From contig NZ_CP034159.1 of NCBI RefSeq assembly GCF_003860585.1, positions 2,542,001-2,606,000 of the forward strand: DNA of 64,000 bases, read 5' to 3'. This DNA is from Kaistella carnis (GTDB lineage: Bacteria > Bacteroidota > Bacteroidia > Flavobacteriales > Weeksellaceae). Shown here one piece after another: positions 55,043-63,821 of the stretch (positions within the stretch are counted from its first letter, which is position 1; the number at the start of each line of letters is the position of its first letter). The position numbers were made by a program, and so were the translations under genes. The notes beneath the pieces were generated by a model that saw nothing but the letters and a program-made list of their open reading frames with translations, had not been told where the DNA came from and did no database searches.

Positions 55043-56239
55043 ATGAACAAATCAAAATACATATATATCCTCGTTTTAGGTTTTTTATTATCAGCCTGTA
55101 ACTCTGATAAAAAGGAAGAAACAGCAGTCACAGCAAATATAGAAGTTCCGCACGATGCAAATAGCGTAGAATTTAGTGAAGCACAGTATAAAAGCGTCGG
55201 TATGGAACTGGGAAATATAACCAATACTAATCTGTCCAATTACATAAAAGCCTCTGGTGCCATTGAAGTTCCACCGCAAAATCTGACCAGTATCACCTCT
55301 TCTTTTGGAGGTCATGTAAAATCCATGAACGTAATCGAAGGAAAATATATTGGAAAAGGAACCGTGGTGGCAACGATAGAAAATCCTGAATTTCTACAGA
55401 TACAGCAGGATTACATGGAAAGCAATAGTCAGATGTCTTATTTAAGACAGGATCTTACACGCCAAAAAGAACTGGTAAAAGAAAATATTGCAGCCAGAAA
55501 ATCTTTACAGCGGGCGCAAAGTGAGTATAATAGTATGTCTGCACGAGTTGCCGGATTACGGGCAAGACTTCAGGTTGCGAACATCAATCCTGCTTCTGTT
55601 GCAAGAGGTAACATATCTTCGCGCGCCAACATTTATGCACCACAAAGCGGATACGTAACAAAAGTATATACCAATATTGGAAAATATGTTGGAACTAATG
55701 AGGTTGTCGCAGATATTGCAAATACAGGTAATATGATGGTAAAAGTGCAGGTTTTTGAAAAAGATGTTGCAAAAATAAAAGTTGGTCAAATTATTCGATT
55801 TCAGGCTACTGGTGACGCCGAGGAAAAAACTGCTAAAGTTTATCTGATAGGGAAAGATATACACGGAGACAGAACTGTAGATGTTTTGGCAAGAATTCAG
55901 AATGTATCTCAAAATCTGTTGCCGGGAATGTTTGTAAATGCTATCATAGAACTTGGATCTGTGGAAACACCAGCATTGCCAGATGCGGCAATTGTAGGTT
56001 CCGGAGGTAAGAATTTTATTTTTATTTTAGAAAAAACTTTAGAAAAAACTAAAGATAAAGATGGGAAGGAAAAAGAAAAACAATATATCTTTAGGAAGGT
56101 AGAAGTGCAAACCGGTGTAAGCGAAAATGGTTTTACTGCGGTTACTTTGCCTGCAAAATTTAATGAATCCGATAAAGTAGTTTTAAAAGGGGCATATGAC
56201 CTGCTTTCTAAAATGAATAATATGGAGGAAGAGGAGTAA
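55043..56239 (+). CDS. RND periplasmic adaptor, CzcB-like
   Basis: The 398-aa lipoprotein (GFLLSAC) has the membrane-fusion fold: SGAIEVPPQNLTSITSSFGG, a helical hairpin, IYAPQSGYVTKVYTNIGKYV and a C-terminal domain with an insertion rich in Lys and Asp (EKTKDKDGKEKEKQ). There is no HMBD. It pairs with the CzcA-TolC fusion just upstream and is a paralogue of the adaptor at 42801-43922. Confidence 0.87.
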   Translation: MNKSKYIYILVLGFLLSACNSDKKEETAVTANIEVPHDANSVEFSEAQYKSVGMELGNITNTNLSNYIKASGAIEVPPQNLTSITSSFGGHVKSMNVIEGKYIGKGTVVATIENPEFLQIQQDYMESNSQMSYLRQDLTRQKELVKENIAARKSLQRAQSEYNSMSARVAGLRARLQVANINPASVARGNISSRANIYAPQSGYVTKVYTNIGKYVGTNEVVADIANTGNMMVKVQVFEKDVAKIKVGQIIRFQATGDAEEKTAKVYLIGKDIHGDRTVDVLARIQNVSQNLLPGMFVNAIIELGSVETPALPDAAIVGSGGKNFIFILEKTLEKTKDKDGKEKEKQYIFRKVEVQTGVSENGFTAVTLPAKFNESDKVVLKGAYDLLSKMNNMEEEE

Positions 56240-56326
56240 TCTTGGGATAATTTTAAAACCTTAAAACCTAGTTACAAACCATTTGTTTCCATAAAAAGTT
56301 GCCAAAACTAGCATCAAAATATTTTT

Positions 56327-57049
56327 ATGATTTCAATTTATTTATACGCCTTAATTCCAGTTGTTTCCATTTTATTGGGCGGGATTACCGGATTATTTAA
56401 AAAACCAAACGCGGGTTTTCGGAGTTCTGTGTTGCATTTTGCGGGCGGAGTGGTTTTTTCAGTTGTTGCAGTGGAACTTCTGCCGGATATTATTAAAAAT
56501 CACAGGCCTATTGAAGTGGGAATTGGTTTCGGACTGGGCATCGCGACGATGTTGGCTGTAAAATATTTTTCAGAAAAATTTCAAAAAAACGCTGAAAAAT
56601 CGGCAGTAAAAAATTCTTTGCCGATGGGACTTCTGGTGGCATTGGCCATCGATTTACTAATAGATGGCGTGCTTCTCGGCGTTGGTTTTGCGGCTGGAAG
56701 CACCGAAGGAATTCTGCTTTCCATCGCTTTGGCTCTCGAAATTTTTTCTCTGGGATTAGCAGTAGTTTTGGCTTGTATGGATTTAAATTTTTCAAAACAA
56801 AAAAGCCTGACTATTTTATTAGTTTTGGGTGCCTGCTTCTTTGTCGGAGCCGTTTTAGGAATTACATTATTAGCAGGATTATCACAGGAATGGCTGGAAT
56901 TGGTGCTGTCTTTCGGTCTCGCTGCTTTATTATTTTTGGTAACTGAAGAATTATTGAAAGAAGCGCACGAAGAAAAAGAAACACTTTTGCAGACGAGTAT
57001 GTTTTTTGTAGGATTTTTAATATTTCTACTGGTAGGAATGGTAGTTTAA
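56327..57049 (+). CDS. ZIP-family-like metal transporter without the usual histidines
   Basis: The 240-aa, about eight-helix membrane protein has ZIP-like segments: HFAGGVVFSVVAVELLPD early, ALAIDLLIDGVLLGVGFAAG where ZIPs have HNxPEG, and ALALEIFSLGLAVVLA where they have a second HExxG motif. The core His residues are replaced, though Asp and Glu remain. It could transport a different ion or work by another mechanism. It lies between an adaptor and a Zn/Cd-type ATPase, so a role in divalent cation balance is inferred. Confidence 0.65.
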   Translation: MISIYLYALIPVVSILLGGITGLFKKPNAGFRSSVLHFAGGVVFSVVAVELLPDIIKNHRPIEVGIGFGLGIATMLAVKYFSEKFQKNAEKSAVKNSLPMGLLVALAIDLLIDGVLLGVGFAAGSTEGILLSIALALEIFSLGLAVVLACMDLNFSKQKSLTILLVLGACFFVGAVLGITLLAGLSQEWLELVLSFGLAALLFLVTEELLKEAHEEKETLLQTSMFFVGFLIFLLVGMVV

Positions 57050-57191
57050 ATTAATTAAGATTAAAAAAATAAGCATAATCGTAAAGTTCAAAAAATGAAT
57101 TTTAATTTAAAATTTTTAGGTTCAAAAATTAAACTTGATAAATTATTATAATAAGATACAAACGATATATTCAAAAATTAAAATATAAAAA

Positions 57192-59150
57192 ATGGCAAAA
57201 AAGAAATTAAACTTAAGGGATATTGGAACGGAAAAACATGCCGGAGAGCATTCCCACGATGCTGGACATAATCACGATAATACGGACAAAACAACGTTAC
57301 AAATGTTTTTGCCCGCCATTATATCATTCACATTATTAATAATTGCTATTGCTTTAGATAATTGGATTACCCAAAATTGGTTTAATGGATGGGTAAGGAT
57401 TGCCTGGTATGTTGCAGCGTATATTCCCGTGGGATTACCAGTTTTAAGAGATGCGTTTGATAGTATAAGAAAAAGTGATTTCTTTTCAGAATTTCTTTTA
57501 ATGAGCATCGCTACAATTGGTGCATTCGCAATTGGAGAATATCCGGAAGGTGTAGCGGTAATGCTTTTCTACGCTGTTGGTGAAGTTTTTCAAACCCTTG
57601 CAGTACAGAGAGCAAAATCCGATATCAAAACCTTATTAGACCAAAGACCAGATGAAGTTACCGTTTTAAAAGATAACCAAGCAACAACTGTGAAGGCAGA
57701 ATCTGTAGAAATCGGAGATATTATCCAACTAAAATCTGGCGAAAAATTAGGTTTAGATGGAGAATTGATTTCAGAAAAAGGTTCATTTAATACAGCGGCG
57801 CTCACAGGAGAAAGCAAACCAGATTCTAAAACTAAAGGTGAAACTGTTTTAGCAGGAATGATAAATCTGAACACCGTAGTAGAAGTGAAAGTAACTACCG
57901 CATATAAGGATAGTAAACTTTCTAAAATATTAGAATTGGTACAAAATGCAACTTCACAGAAAGCACCCACAGAATTATTTATAAGAAAATTTGCAAAAAT
58001 CTACACACCAATCGTCGTACTATTGGCTGTTCTCATTACCATAGTTCCAATGTTTTTCGTACAGGATTATACTTTCAGCAAATGGCTTTATAGAGCACTG
58101 GTTTTCTTGGTAATAAGTTGTCCTTGTGCATTGGTAATTAGTATTCCACTAGGATATTTCGGAGGAATTGGCGCTGCAAGTAAAAACGGTATTTTGTTTA
58201 AAGGCAGCAACTTTTTAGACGTTATTGCTACTATAAAGAATGTTGTGATGGATAAAACAGGCACAATGACGGAAGGTGTTTTCAAAGTTCAGGAAGTTAT
58301 TATTCATCCAGATTTTGATGAAAAAACAATTTTGGCGATGGTCAACAAATTGGAAAGTCAAAGTACACATCCGGTAGCAACTGCGATTCATAATTTTGTT
58401 GGAGAATTGGATTCAAAAATAGCATTTGAGAATGTAGAAGAAATTTCAGGTCACGGTTTAAAAGCAAACGTAAACGGAAAAGAATTATTAGTCGGTAATT
58501 TCAAATTATTAGACAAATTTTCTATTAAATATGATTTAGACCCAAGTTCAATTGTTTATACTACCATCGCAATTGCTTATGATAATAAATTTGCCGGCTA
58601 TTTGACCATCGCAGATTCGATAAAAGAAGATGCGCAAGAGGCGGTTACTAAACTGCATAATCTTAATGTGAAAGTCACGATGTTAAGCGGTGACAAAACC
58701 AACGTGGTAGAACTTGTTGCAAAAGAATTAGGGATTGATACGGCTTTCGGAGATCTACTGCCCGAAGATAAGGTAGAAAAATTGAAAGCAATTAAAAGCA
58801 AAGGCGAGAGTGTAGCATTTGTGGGCGATGGCGTAAATGACGCTCCGGTCGTCGCACTTTCAGACGTAGGAATTGCAATGGGTGGATTGGGAAGCGATGC
58901 TACTATTGAAACCGCGGACGTTGTAATTCAGGATGATAAGCCGAGTAAAATTGCAATGGCCATAAATATTGGAAAGCAGACAAAAAAAATCGTTTGGCAA
59001 AATATCATTCTGGCATTTGCCGTGAAAGCCGTTGTTTTAGTTTTAGGAGCAGGAGGTTTGGCAACAATGTGGGAAGCGGTTTTTGCGGATGTTGGTGTGG
59101 CCCTTTTGGCTATTTTGAATGCGGTGAGAATTCAGAAGATGAAATTTTAA
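57192..59150 (+). CDS. zntA: Zn/Cd/Pb-type P1B ATPase (ZntA/CadA-like)
   Basis: The 652-aa heavy-metal ATPase has a His-rich N-terminus (EKHAGEHSHDAGHNHDNTDK) instead of an HMA domain. The CPC motif at 310-312 is in CPCALVISIPLGYFGG, typical of the Zn/Cd group rather than the copper group ([10 protein letters not shown]). It has DKTGT with Asp354, TGES and GDGVNDAP. The last helix carries DVGVALLAILNAVR, another P1B-2 mark. It exports divalent soft cations from the cytosol and complements the czc pumps. Confidence 0.9.
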   Translation: MAKKKLNLRDIGTEKHAGEHSHDAGHNHDNTDKTTLQMFLPAIISFTLLIIAIALDNWITQNWFNGWVRIAWYVAAYIPVGLPVLRDAFDSIRKSDFFSEFLLMSIATIGAFAIGEYPEGVAVMLFYAVGEVFQTLAVQRAKSDIKTLLDQRPDEVTVLKDNQATTVKAESVEIGDIIQLKSGEKLGLDGELISEKGSFNTAALTGESKPDSKTKGETVLAGMINLNTVVEVKVTTAYKDSKLSKILELVQNATSQKAPTELFIRKFAKIYTPIVVLLAVLITIVPMFFVQDYTFSKWLYRALVFLVISCPCALVISIPLGYFGGIGAASKNGILFKGSNFLDVIATIKNVVMDKTGTMTEGVFKVQEVIIHPDFDEKTILAMVNKLESQSTHPVATAIHNFVGELDSKIAFENVEEISGHGLKANVNGKELLVGNFKLLDKFSIKYDLDPSSIVYTTIAIAYDNKFAGYLTIADSIKEDAQEAVTKLHNLNVKVTMLSGDKTNVVELVAKELGIDTAFGDLLPEDKVEKLKAIKSKGESVAFVGDGVNDAPVVALSDVGIAMGGLGSDATIETADVVIQDDKPSKIAMAINIGKQTKKIVWQNIILAFAVKAVVLVLGAGGLATMWEAVFADVGVALLAILNAVRIQKMKF

Positions 59151-59165
59151 TTAGTTTTTGTTATT

Positions 59166-59200
59166 GGTAGTGTTTCACTAACTGTGTAAGTTGAAAAGTT
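59166..59200 (+). repeat. Left terminal inverted repeat of the IS
   Basis: A 35-bp end; its inner 18 bases match the right end exactly. Confidence 0.75.
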
Positions 59201-59280
59201 ATTCTGAAAAATTTTGAGCCTTCAAAAGCTCAAAACTTTTTCGGAAATAACTTTTTACTATTTTTAAACTTTATACAGTT

Positions 59281-60483
59281 ATGATCGACAAAGAAGAATT
59301 ATTAAACAACAAGGATTTCTACAAATCCTTCAAGAGTGGAGAAGATTTAACCTCTTTCTTCAAAACAATGCACAAACGAGCCGTAGAACATATGCTCGAA
59401 GCCGAATTAGATGACCATCTGGATACCGAGAAACATCAAAAAACAAAAGACGGAAATTATCGCAATGGCCATCAAACCAAGAAGATAAAAACCTCTTTTG
59501 GCGAAGATGAAATTAAAGTTCCGCGGGATAGGGAAAGTACTTTTGAGCCAGCCTTAGTTCCCAAAAGGCATAATATTATTGAAGGTTTGGAAAATGTTAT
59601 CATCTCATTTTATGCCAAAGGAATGAGTGTAAGTGATATTGAAGATCAGATCAAGGAAATGTATGATTTTGATGTTTCAACATCCACAATATCCAGGATT
59701 ACCAATGCGGTTTCCAGTGAGATTGTCGCTTGGCAAAATCGGCCACTAGAGGATTTATACCTCATTGTTTGGATGGATGGAATTGTTTTTAAAGTCCGTG
59801 AGAACTCAAAAGTTATCAACAAAACCATTTATCTTGCCGTTGGTTTAAGACGGGATGGAAGAAAAGAAGTTCTGGGAATGTGGCTTGGAAAAAACGAAAG
59901 TTCCAGTTTTTGGATGAGCGTTTTAACTGACATAAAAGCACGTGGCGTAGAAGATATACTGATCACTGCAACGGATAATCTCAATGGATTTACCCAAACT
60001 ATTCGCAGTGTTTTCCCACAATCTCAAACTCAGATCTGCGTGGTGCATCAGATTAGAAATGCTTGTAAATACGTAGTTTGGAAGGACAGAAAAGCCTTTA
60101 CTTCCGACATGAAACACATTTACAACGCTCCCACCAAGCAAGCCGCAGAAGCCGCCTTAAATGATTTTGCAGAAAAATGGGAATCTAAATATTCGTATGC
60201 CATCAAATCCTGGAGAGATAATTGGGATGAATTAACGGTATTTTTCGAATTTCCGGTGGAAATCCGTAAAATCATTTACACCACCAATTTAATAGAAAAT
60301 CTCAACGGAAAAATAAGAAAATATACTAAAAATAAAATGTCTTTTCCTACTGATGATGCGGTTTTAAAGTCAGTTTTCCTTGCCTTAAGAGAAGCAACAA
60401 AAAAATGGACAATGCCGATTCGAGATTGGGGAATCGTATTAAATCAATTTATGCTTATATTTGAAGAAAGGCTCAAGTTATAA
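59281..60483 (+). CDS. IS256-family transposase
   Basis: The 400-aa mutator-type transposase has [20 protein letters not shown] and [16 protein letters not shown] near the N-terminus. The DDE core includes [14 protein letters not shown] (first Asp), [19 protein letters not shown] (second Asp) and [15 protein letters not shown], with the C-terminal [14 protein letters not shown] region containing the Glu. Length and motifs are normal, so it is probably active. Confidence 0.93.
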   Translation: MIDKEELLNNKDFYKSFKSGEDLTSFFKTMHKRAVEHMLEAELDDHLDTEKHQKTKDGNYRNGHQTKKIKTSFGEDEIKVPRDRESTFEPALVPKRHNIIEGLENVIISFYAKGMSVSDIEDQIKEMYDFDVSTSTISRITNAVSSEIVAWQNRPLEDLYLIVWMDGIVFKVRENSKVINKTIYLAVGLRRDGRKEVLGMWLGKNESSSFWMSVLTDIKARGVEDILITATDNLNGFTQTIRSVFPQSQTQICVVHQIRNACKYVVWKDRKAFTSDMKHIYNAPTKQAAEAALNDFAEKWESKYSYAIKSWRDNWDELTVFFEFPVEIRKIIYTTNLIENLNGKIRKYTKNKMSFPTDDAVLKSVFLALREATKKWTMPIRDWGIVLNQFMLIFEERLKL

Positions 60484-60498
60484 AAAACTCAAGTCTTA

Positions 60499-60533
60499 AA
60501 CTTTTCAACTTACACACTTTGCGGGACAGTGTC
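60499..60533 (-). repeat. Right terminal inverted repeat of the IS
   Basis: Starts AACTTTTCAACTTACACA, the inverse of the left end core, and ends GGGACAGTGTC. Confidence 0.75.
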
Positions 60534-60587
60534 GTTATTTAAAATATTGAATGATAAATTGACCTTTTTAATTGTTTTTACGAATGA

Positions 60588-61856
60588 TTACAGCATATTA
60601 AACTTCTCCATCGCATTTATTTTCGTCTGATCTGCAATATCAATATAGGGTTTCATTGCAGAATAATCGCTGTGACCTGTCCATTTCATGACAACCTGTG
60701 GTGGAATTCCCAATGATAATGCATTGCAAATAAAAGTTCTTCTACCGGCATGAGAACTCATGAGTGCATACTTTGGAAAAACTTCATCATATCTCTGATT
60801 TCCCTTATAATAAGTTTCTCTTACAGGTTCATCAATTTTTGCTAATTCCATTAATTCTCGTAGATATTCATTCATTCTTTGATTGCTAATTACTGGCAAT
60901 GCTTTATAATTGTCAAATTGTGAATCTTTATATTTATTTAAGAGTGCTTTGCTGTGATCATTCAATTCAATGACTAAACTATCAGATGTTTTAACAGTAA
61001 TTATTTCAATAAAATTTTCACGAATATCACTACGCTTGAGATTTTCGACATCAGAATATCGCAAACCTGTAAAACATTGAAAAAGGAAAACATCACGAAC
61101 TCTATCTAAATATTTCTTTTTCGCTGGAATCTTTAAATTTTTCACACTCTTTAATTCTTCTTGAGTAAGAAATATAATCTTCTTTTGAACAGTTTTTAGT
61201 TTTGGTCTAAAATGTTGGAAAGTCGTATTTGAGTTGTAACCTTTTTTAGTCGCCCACGTTAAAAACCATCGAAGAAAGGAAAAGTTTTTTAATGTAGTTG
61301 AGTTTTGAAGTTCTAATTTTTCCTGTAGGAAGTATTGATATTTTAATAGTTTCTCTTCATCTATGCTCTTGAAATCTATTTTTGGGTCGAATGTTTTAAG
61401 GTGTTTTCTAAATGTTTTCATCTTTGCGAAAGTTGTGTTTGCCCAAAGATTTATCCTTGATTCTTCTTTAACAAATAAATCGAAAATTTCAAACACCGTT
61501 TTCTCAATTTCAACTTCTGTCACAACTTTTCTACCTATTTCTAAATTAAATTGCTCTCTTACAGATTTTTTATCCGGTGTTTTGTTTTCAAAAATGAAAT
61601 TTCTAAAAACACGTTCGCATGCTAATTCGTAATCAGTTATTTTTTTATTTATTACACTTGCCGGAATTTTCTTTACACCATGTGTAGAGTTTGTTTTACA
61701 ACGTTGTGTTTCTAAACTCCATTTGTCAAATTCTGCCCTGTGACCAACTCCAAAAGCGATTATATTTTTATCCCATTTTATTCTAAATCGGATTTTTCCG
61801 GTCGTGCTGTCTTTTTCTTTGTCAAGCAAAAATTGAGAATGATAATTAATTTCCAT
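60588..61856 (-). CDS. Tyrosine-type site-specific integrase
   Basis: The 422-aa recombinase has the Bacteroidota integrase layout: arm-binding N-terminus, SAM-like core-binding domain (about 115-215) and catalytic domain. The active residues are visible: Arg in QCFTGLRYSDVENL, HxxR in SSHAGRRTF, His in WTGHSDYSAM and the nucleophile Tyr in KPYIDIAD. It marks the left boundary of an integrative element that extends to the right. The upstream gene ends 2 bases away, suggesting one transcript. Confidence 0.92.
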   Translation of the reverse strand: MEINYHSQFLLDKEKDSTTGKIRFRIKWDKNIIAFGVGHRAEFDKWSLETQRCKTNSTHGVKKIPASVINKKITDYELACERVFRNFIFENKTPDKKSVREQFNLEIGRKVVTEVEIEKTVFEIFDLFVKEESRINLWANTTFAKMKTFRKHLKTFDPKIDFKSIDEEKLLKYQYFLQEKLELQNSTTLKNFSFLRWFLTWATKKGYNSNTTFQHFRPKLKTVQKKIIFLTQEELKSVKNLKIPAKKKYLDRVRDVFLFQCFTGLRYSDVENLKRSDIRENFIEIITVKTSDSLVIELNDHSKALLNKYKDSQFDNYKALPVISNQRMNEYLRELMELAKIDEPVRETYYKGNQRYDEVFPKYALMSSHAGRRTFICNALSLGIPPQVVMKWTGHSDYSAMKPYIDIADQTKINAMEKFNML

Positions 61857-61858
61857 AA

Positions 61859-62503
61859 CTAATTAATATTTGATTTGTCGATTTCTACATTAAAATTTTC
61901 TATAGAGATTCCTCCTTTTTGAACTAAATCATCATACGAATAAATCAGAGTTTTAACCAATTGACCGTCAGAAAAAATGGTGATAGTTTTTGCAATGTTT
62001 TTGGACGTATCGGCTTTATTGTCTTTTGGGTGTAGTAAAATTTTGAAAGATAATGAAGAAATTAGTGCAGTAGTTTCAAATGCTTCATTTTCAGCTACAG
62101 AATCTCTGTTCTCGCCTTTCTCATTTTTTTTATTAATAAATTCCTGTGATATTTTTAAAGGTTCAGAAATAGACCTGAAACTGAAATTTCCATTTTCATC
62201 TCTCCAATTATTATTACCCATAGCACTTTCGCTGATTTGTAATTGAGAATTATCTAAATTTAAAATTTGAGAGAGGTCTTTATCATTCCGTTTTACAATT
62301 CGCCACCAGGAAGATTGCTCGTATTGGTTCCAATCTCCGCTATTAACTATTTCAACTTTTATGTTTTGTTGAGAATTATTTGATTTCTGATTTTTTGCGT
62401 TATTAACAATTGTTGAAGTTTTTTTCTTTAAAGTTTGCTTTTGTTTTTGTGCATGAAAAGAAACTCCAAGGGTAAAAAAGCCAATAAGTAAAAACTTCCT
62501 CAT
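61859..62503 (-). CDS. Secreted protein of unknown function in the integrative element
   Basis: The 214-aa protein has a signal peptide (FLLIGFFTLGVSFHAQ) and a Lys/Gln/Asn-rich linker. A polar domain follows with VEIVNSGDWNQYEQSSWWRI and TITIFSDGQLVKTLIYSY. No known family recognised. It lies between the repressor and the integrase with spacings of 2 bases on either side, so it is part of that operon. A secreted protein in an integrase operon is unusual cargo. Confidence 0.65.
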   Translation of the reverse strand: MRKFLLIGFFTLGVSFHAQKQKQTLKKKTSTIVNNAKNQKSNNSQQNIKVEIVNSGDWNQYEQSSWWRIVKRNDKDLSQILNLDNSQLQISESAMGNNNWRDENGNFSFRSISEPLKISQEFINKKNEKGENRDSVAENEAFETTALISSLSFKILLHPKDNKADTSKNIAKTITIFSDGQLVKTLIYSYDDLVQKGGISIENFNVEIDKSNIN

Positions 62504-62505
62504 GT

Positions 62506-62940
62506 TTACTTATTTAATAGTTCTATGAGTAAGCTAACTTGCCTCATACTTTCAGTTAACTGATCTTGACTTGTTTTCAGCCTATTCATTGTTTCTGCTT
62601 GAAGTTCAATCATGCCTGAAAACTCACTGTGGGTAATAGAAAAATTGCCATTGCCATTTACATTTCCATTAATATTGTTATTAACACTATTTGGCGATCC
62701 ATTGCTATGAATGCTTTGATTGACTGGTTTAAGCATTTCCCCTGTTCCAGATATAAACCATTCCGGATTCAAATCAGTAAATGCAATCAATATTTTTTCG
62801 ACGGTATCAGAATTTAATCCCGAATCATTCTTAATTGCTCTTCCTATTAAACCCACCGATAATCCTGCATCTACAGTAACCTTATTTGCGTTCAAATTTT
62901 TGTGAGCCATATACTTTTGAAGTCGTTCAGTAATAGTCAT
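62506..62940 (-). CDS. Phage-type HTH repressor
   Basis: The 144-aa protein has an N-terminal helix-turn-helix (ITERLQKYMAHKNLNANKVT, LSVGLIGRAIKNDSGLNSDT), the pattern LNPEWFISGTGEML common in Bacteroidota phage repressors, an Asn/Gly-rich linker (SVNNNINGNVNGNGN) and a C-terminal coiled coil for oligomerisation. It faces a divergent gene across an operator-like region and likely controls the element's lysogeny or excision switch. Confidence 0.8.
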   Translation of the reverse strand: MTITERLQKYMAHKNLNANKVTVDAGLSVGLIGRAIKNDSGLNSDTVEKILIAFTDLNPEWFISGTGEMLKPVNQSIHSNGSPNSVNNNINGNVNGNGNFSITHSEFSGMIELQAETMNRLKTSQDQLTESMRQVSLLIELLNK

Positions 62941-62969
62941 GTATATTTTTATTGATTTATATCTATGTA

Positions 62970-63016
62970 TTTGCGATTAATATAGAAATAAATCTATATT
63001 TGCAATCTAATTGCAA
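62970..63016 (+). promoter_or_regulatory. Divergent control region: promoter with operator palindromes
   Basis: For the rightward genes, TTTG at 62970-62973 and TATATTTG at 62995-63002, with a 21-nt gap, form a good Bacteroidota promoter. A perfect palindrome TTGCAAT-CTA-ATTGCAA (63000-63016) overlaps the -7 box, and ATATAGA-AATAAA-TCTATAT (62980-62999) precedes it. This is where the HTH repressor probably binds. Confidence 0.6.
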
Positions 63017-63056
63017 TACAAATATAGTAAATTATTTATATAAAAATATAATTGAA

Positions 63057-63275
63057 ATGAAAAAAGTGAGCGTATTAATAGTTCAAAAGATTTTGAATGA
63101 GAATAATTTCAGCATAGAGTTAGCCAAAATACTTGACATTCAGCAACAATCGGTTTTAGGTCTTGCAAAAAGAAACAGCAATAAACTTACTTTATTTATC
63201 GCTGTTCAATTTTATAAAGAAAAGGGATTTACCGAGGAAGAGATTTTTCTGCAACCACAAATAAATATTAACTAA
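63057..63275 (+). CDS. Small phage-type regulator candidate (72 aa)
   Basis: It starts at ATG 63057, behind the palindromes, as MKKVSVLIVQKILNENNFSI. The pattern ELAKILDIQQQSVLGLAKRN resembles a small helix-turn-helix, as in Cro- or excisionase-type proteins opposite a repressor. It ends one base before the next gene. Function is inferred from position. Confidence 0.6.
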   Translation: MKKVSVLIVQKILNENNFSIELAKILDIQQQSVLGLAKRNSNKLTLFIAVQFYKEKGFTEEEIFLQPQININ

Positions 63276-63276
63276 T

Positions 63277-63564
63277 ATGGAAGACAGAGACAAACCTATC
63301 TGGCAGTTAACAATTGGTGAATTTGTAGCAATTTTAGATTCCAGACTACCTGTAAATAAAATTGAATCAATTTCCAAAAACACAACTGAAAGCAAGCATG
63401 TATATGGCATAGGTGGATTAGCAAAACTAATTGGTTGCTCAAAGAATTATGCAGGAATTTTAAAACGAACTGGAATGTTTGATGAGGCAATCAGTCAAAA
63501 CGGACGAACGATTATTATTGATGCGGAGTTGGCTTTGAAACTTTTTAACGATAATCAAAAATGA
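63277..63564 (+). CDS. DUF3853 family protein, first of two
   Basis: The 95-aa protein carries KPIWQLTIGEFVAILD near its start and GIGGLAKLIGCSKNYAGILK, a helix-turn-helix-like segment. It matches DUF3853, typical of Bacteroidota integrative elements and possibly excisionase-like. It overlaps the next gene by 4 bases. Confidence 0.78.
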   Translation: MEDRDKPIWQLTIGEFVAILDSRLPVNKIESISKNTTESKHVYGIGGLAKLIGCSKNYAGILKRTGMFDEAISQNGRTIIIDAELALKLFNDNQK

Positions 63565-63821
63565 GAAATATTGATCCCGAAACACCAATTTGGCAACTAA
63601 CTGTAGAGGAATTTTTAGAAGTTGCAAATAAATTGAATGCTGAAAAAAAATATGAATATGGCTTGAAAGGAATTGCGAAAATTCTTGGCTGCTCTCTATC
63701 TAAAGCAAATGAAATAAAATCTTCTGGAATATTAGACAAAGCAATAGTACAAAATGGCAATATAATTATAGTAGAAATAGATAAAGCACTAAAATTGTTC
63801 GCCAAGCATGGAAAATTATAA
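63561..63821 (+). CDS. DUF3853 family protein, second of two
   Basis: The 86-aa paralogue has TPIWQLTVEEFLEVANKLN and GLKGIAKILGCSLSKANEIK. The tandem pair suggests a heterodimer or a recent duplication. It overlaps the preceding gene by 4 bases and the following gene by 14 bases. Confidence 0.78.
   Translation: MRNIDPETPIWQLTVEEFLEVANKLNAEKKYEYGLKGIAKILGCSLSKANEIKSSGILDKAIVQNGNIIIVEIDKALKLFAKHGKL

Larger units (their letters stand above)
59166..60533 (+). mobile_element. IS256-family insertion sequence
   Basis: A complete IS with one transposase gene. Left end GGTAGTGTTTCACTAACTGT and right end (read inward) GACACTGTCCCGCAAAGTGT share the inner 18-mer TGTGTAAGTTGAAAAGTT perfectly, with partial matching outside it. 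GTTATT flanks both sides (59160-59165 and 60534-60539) and may be part of the target duplication, which is usually 8-9 bp for this family. It separates the Zn/Cd ATPase from the integrase. Confidence 0.85.
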
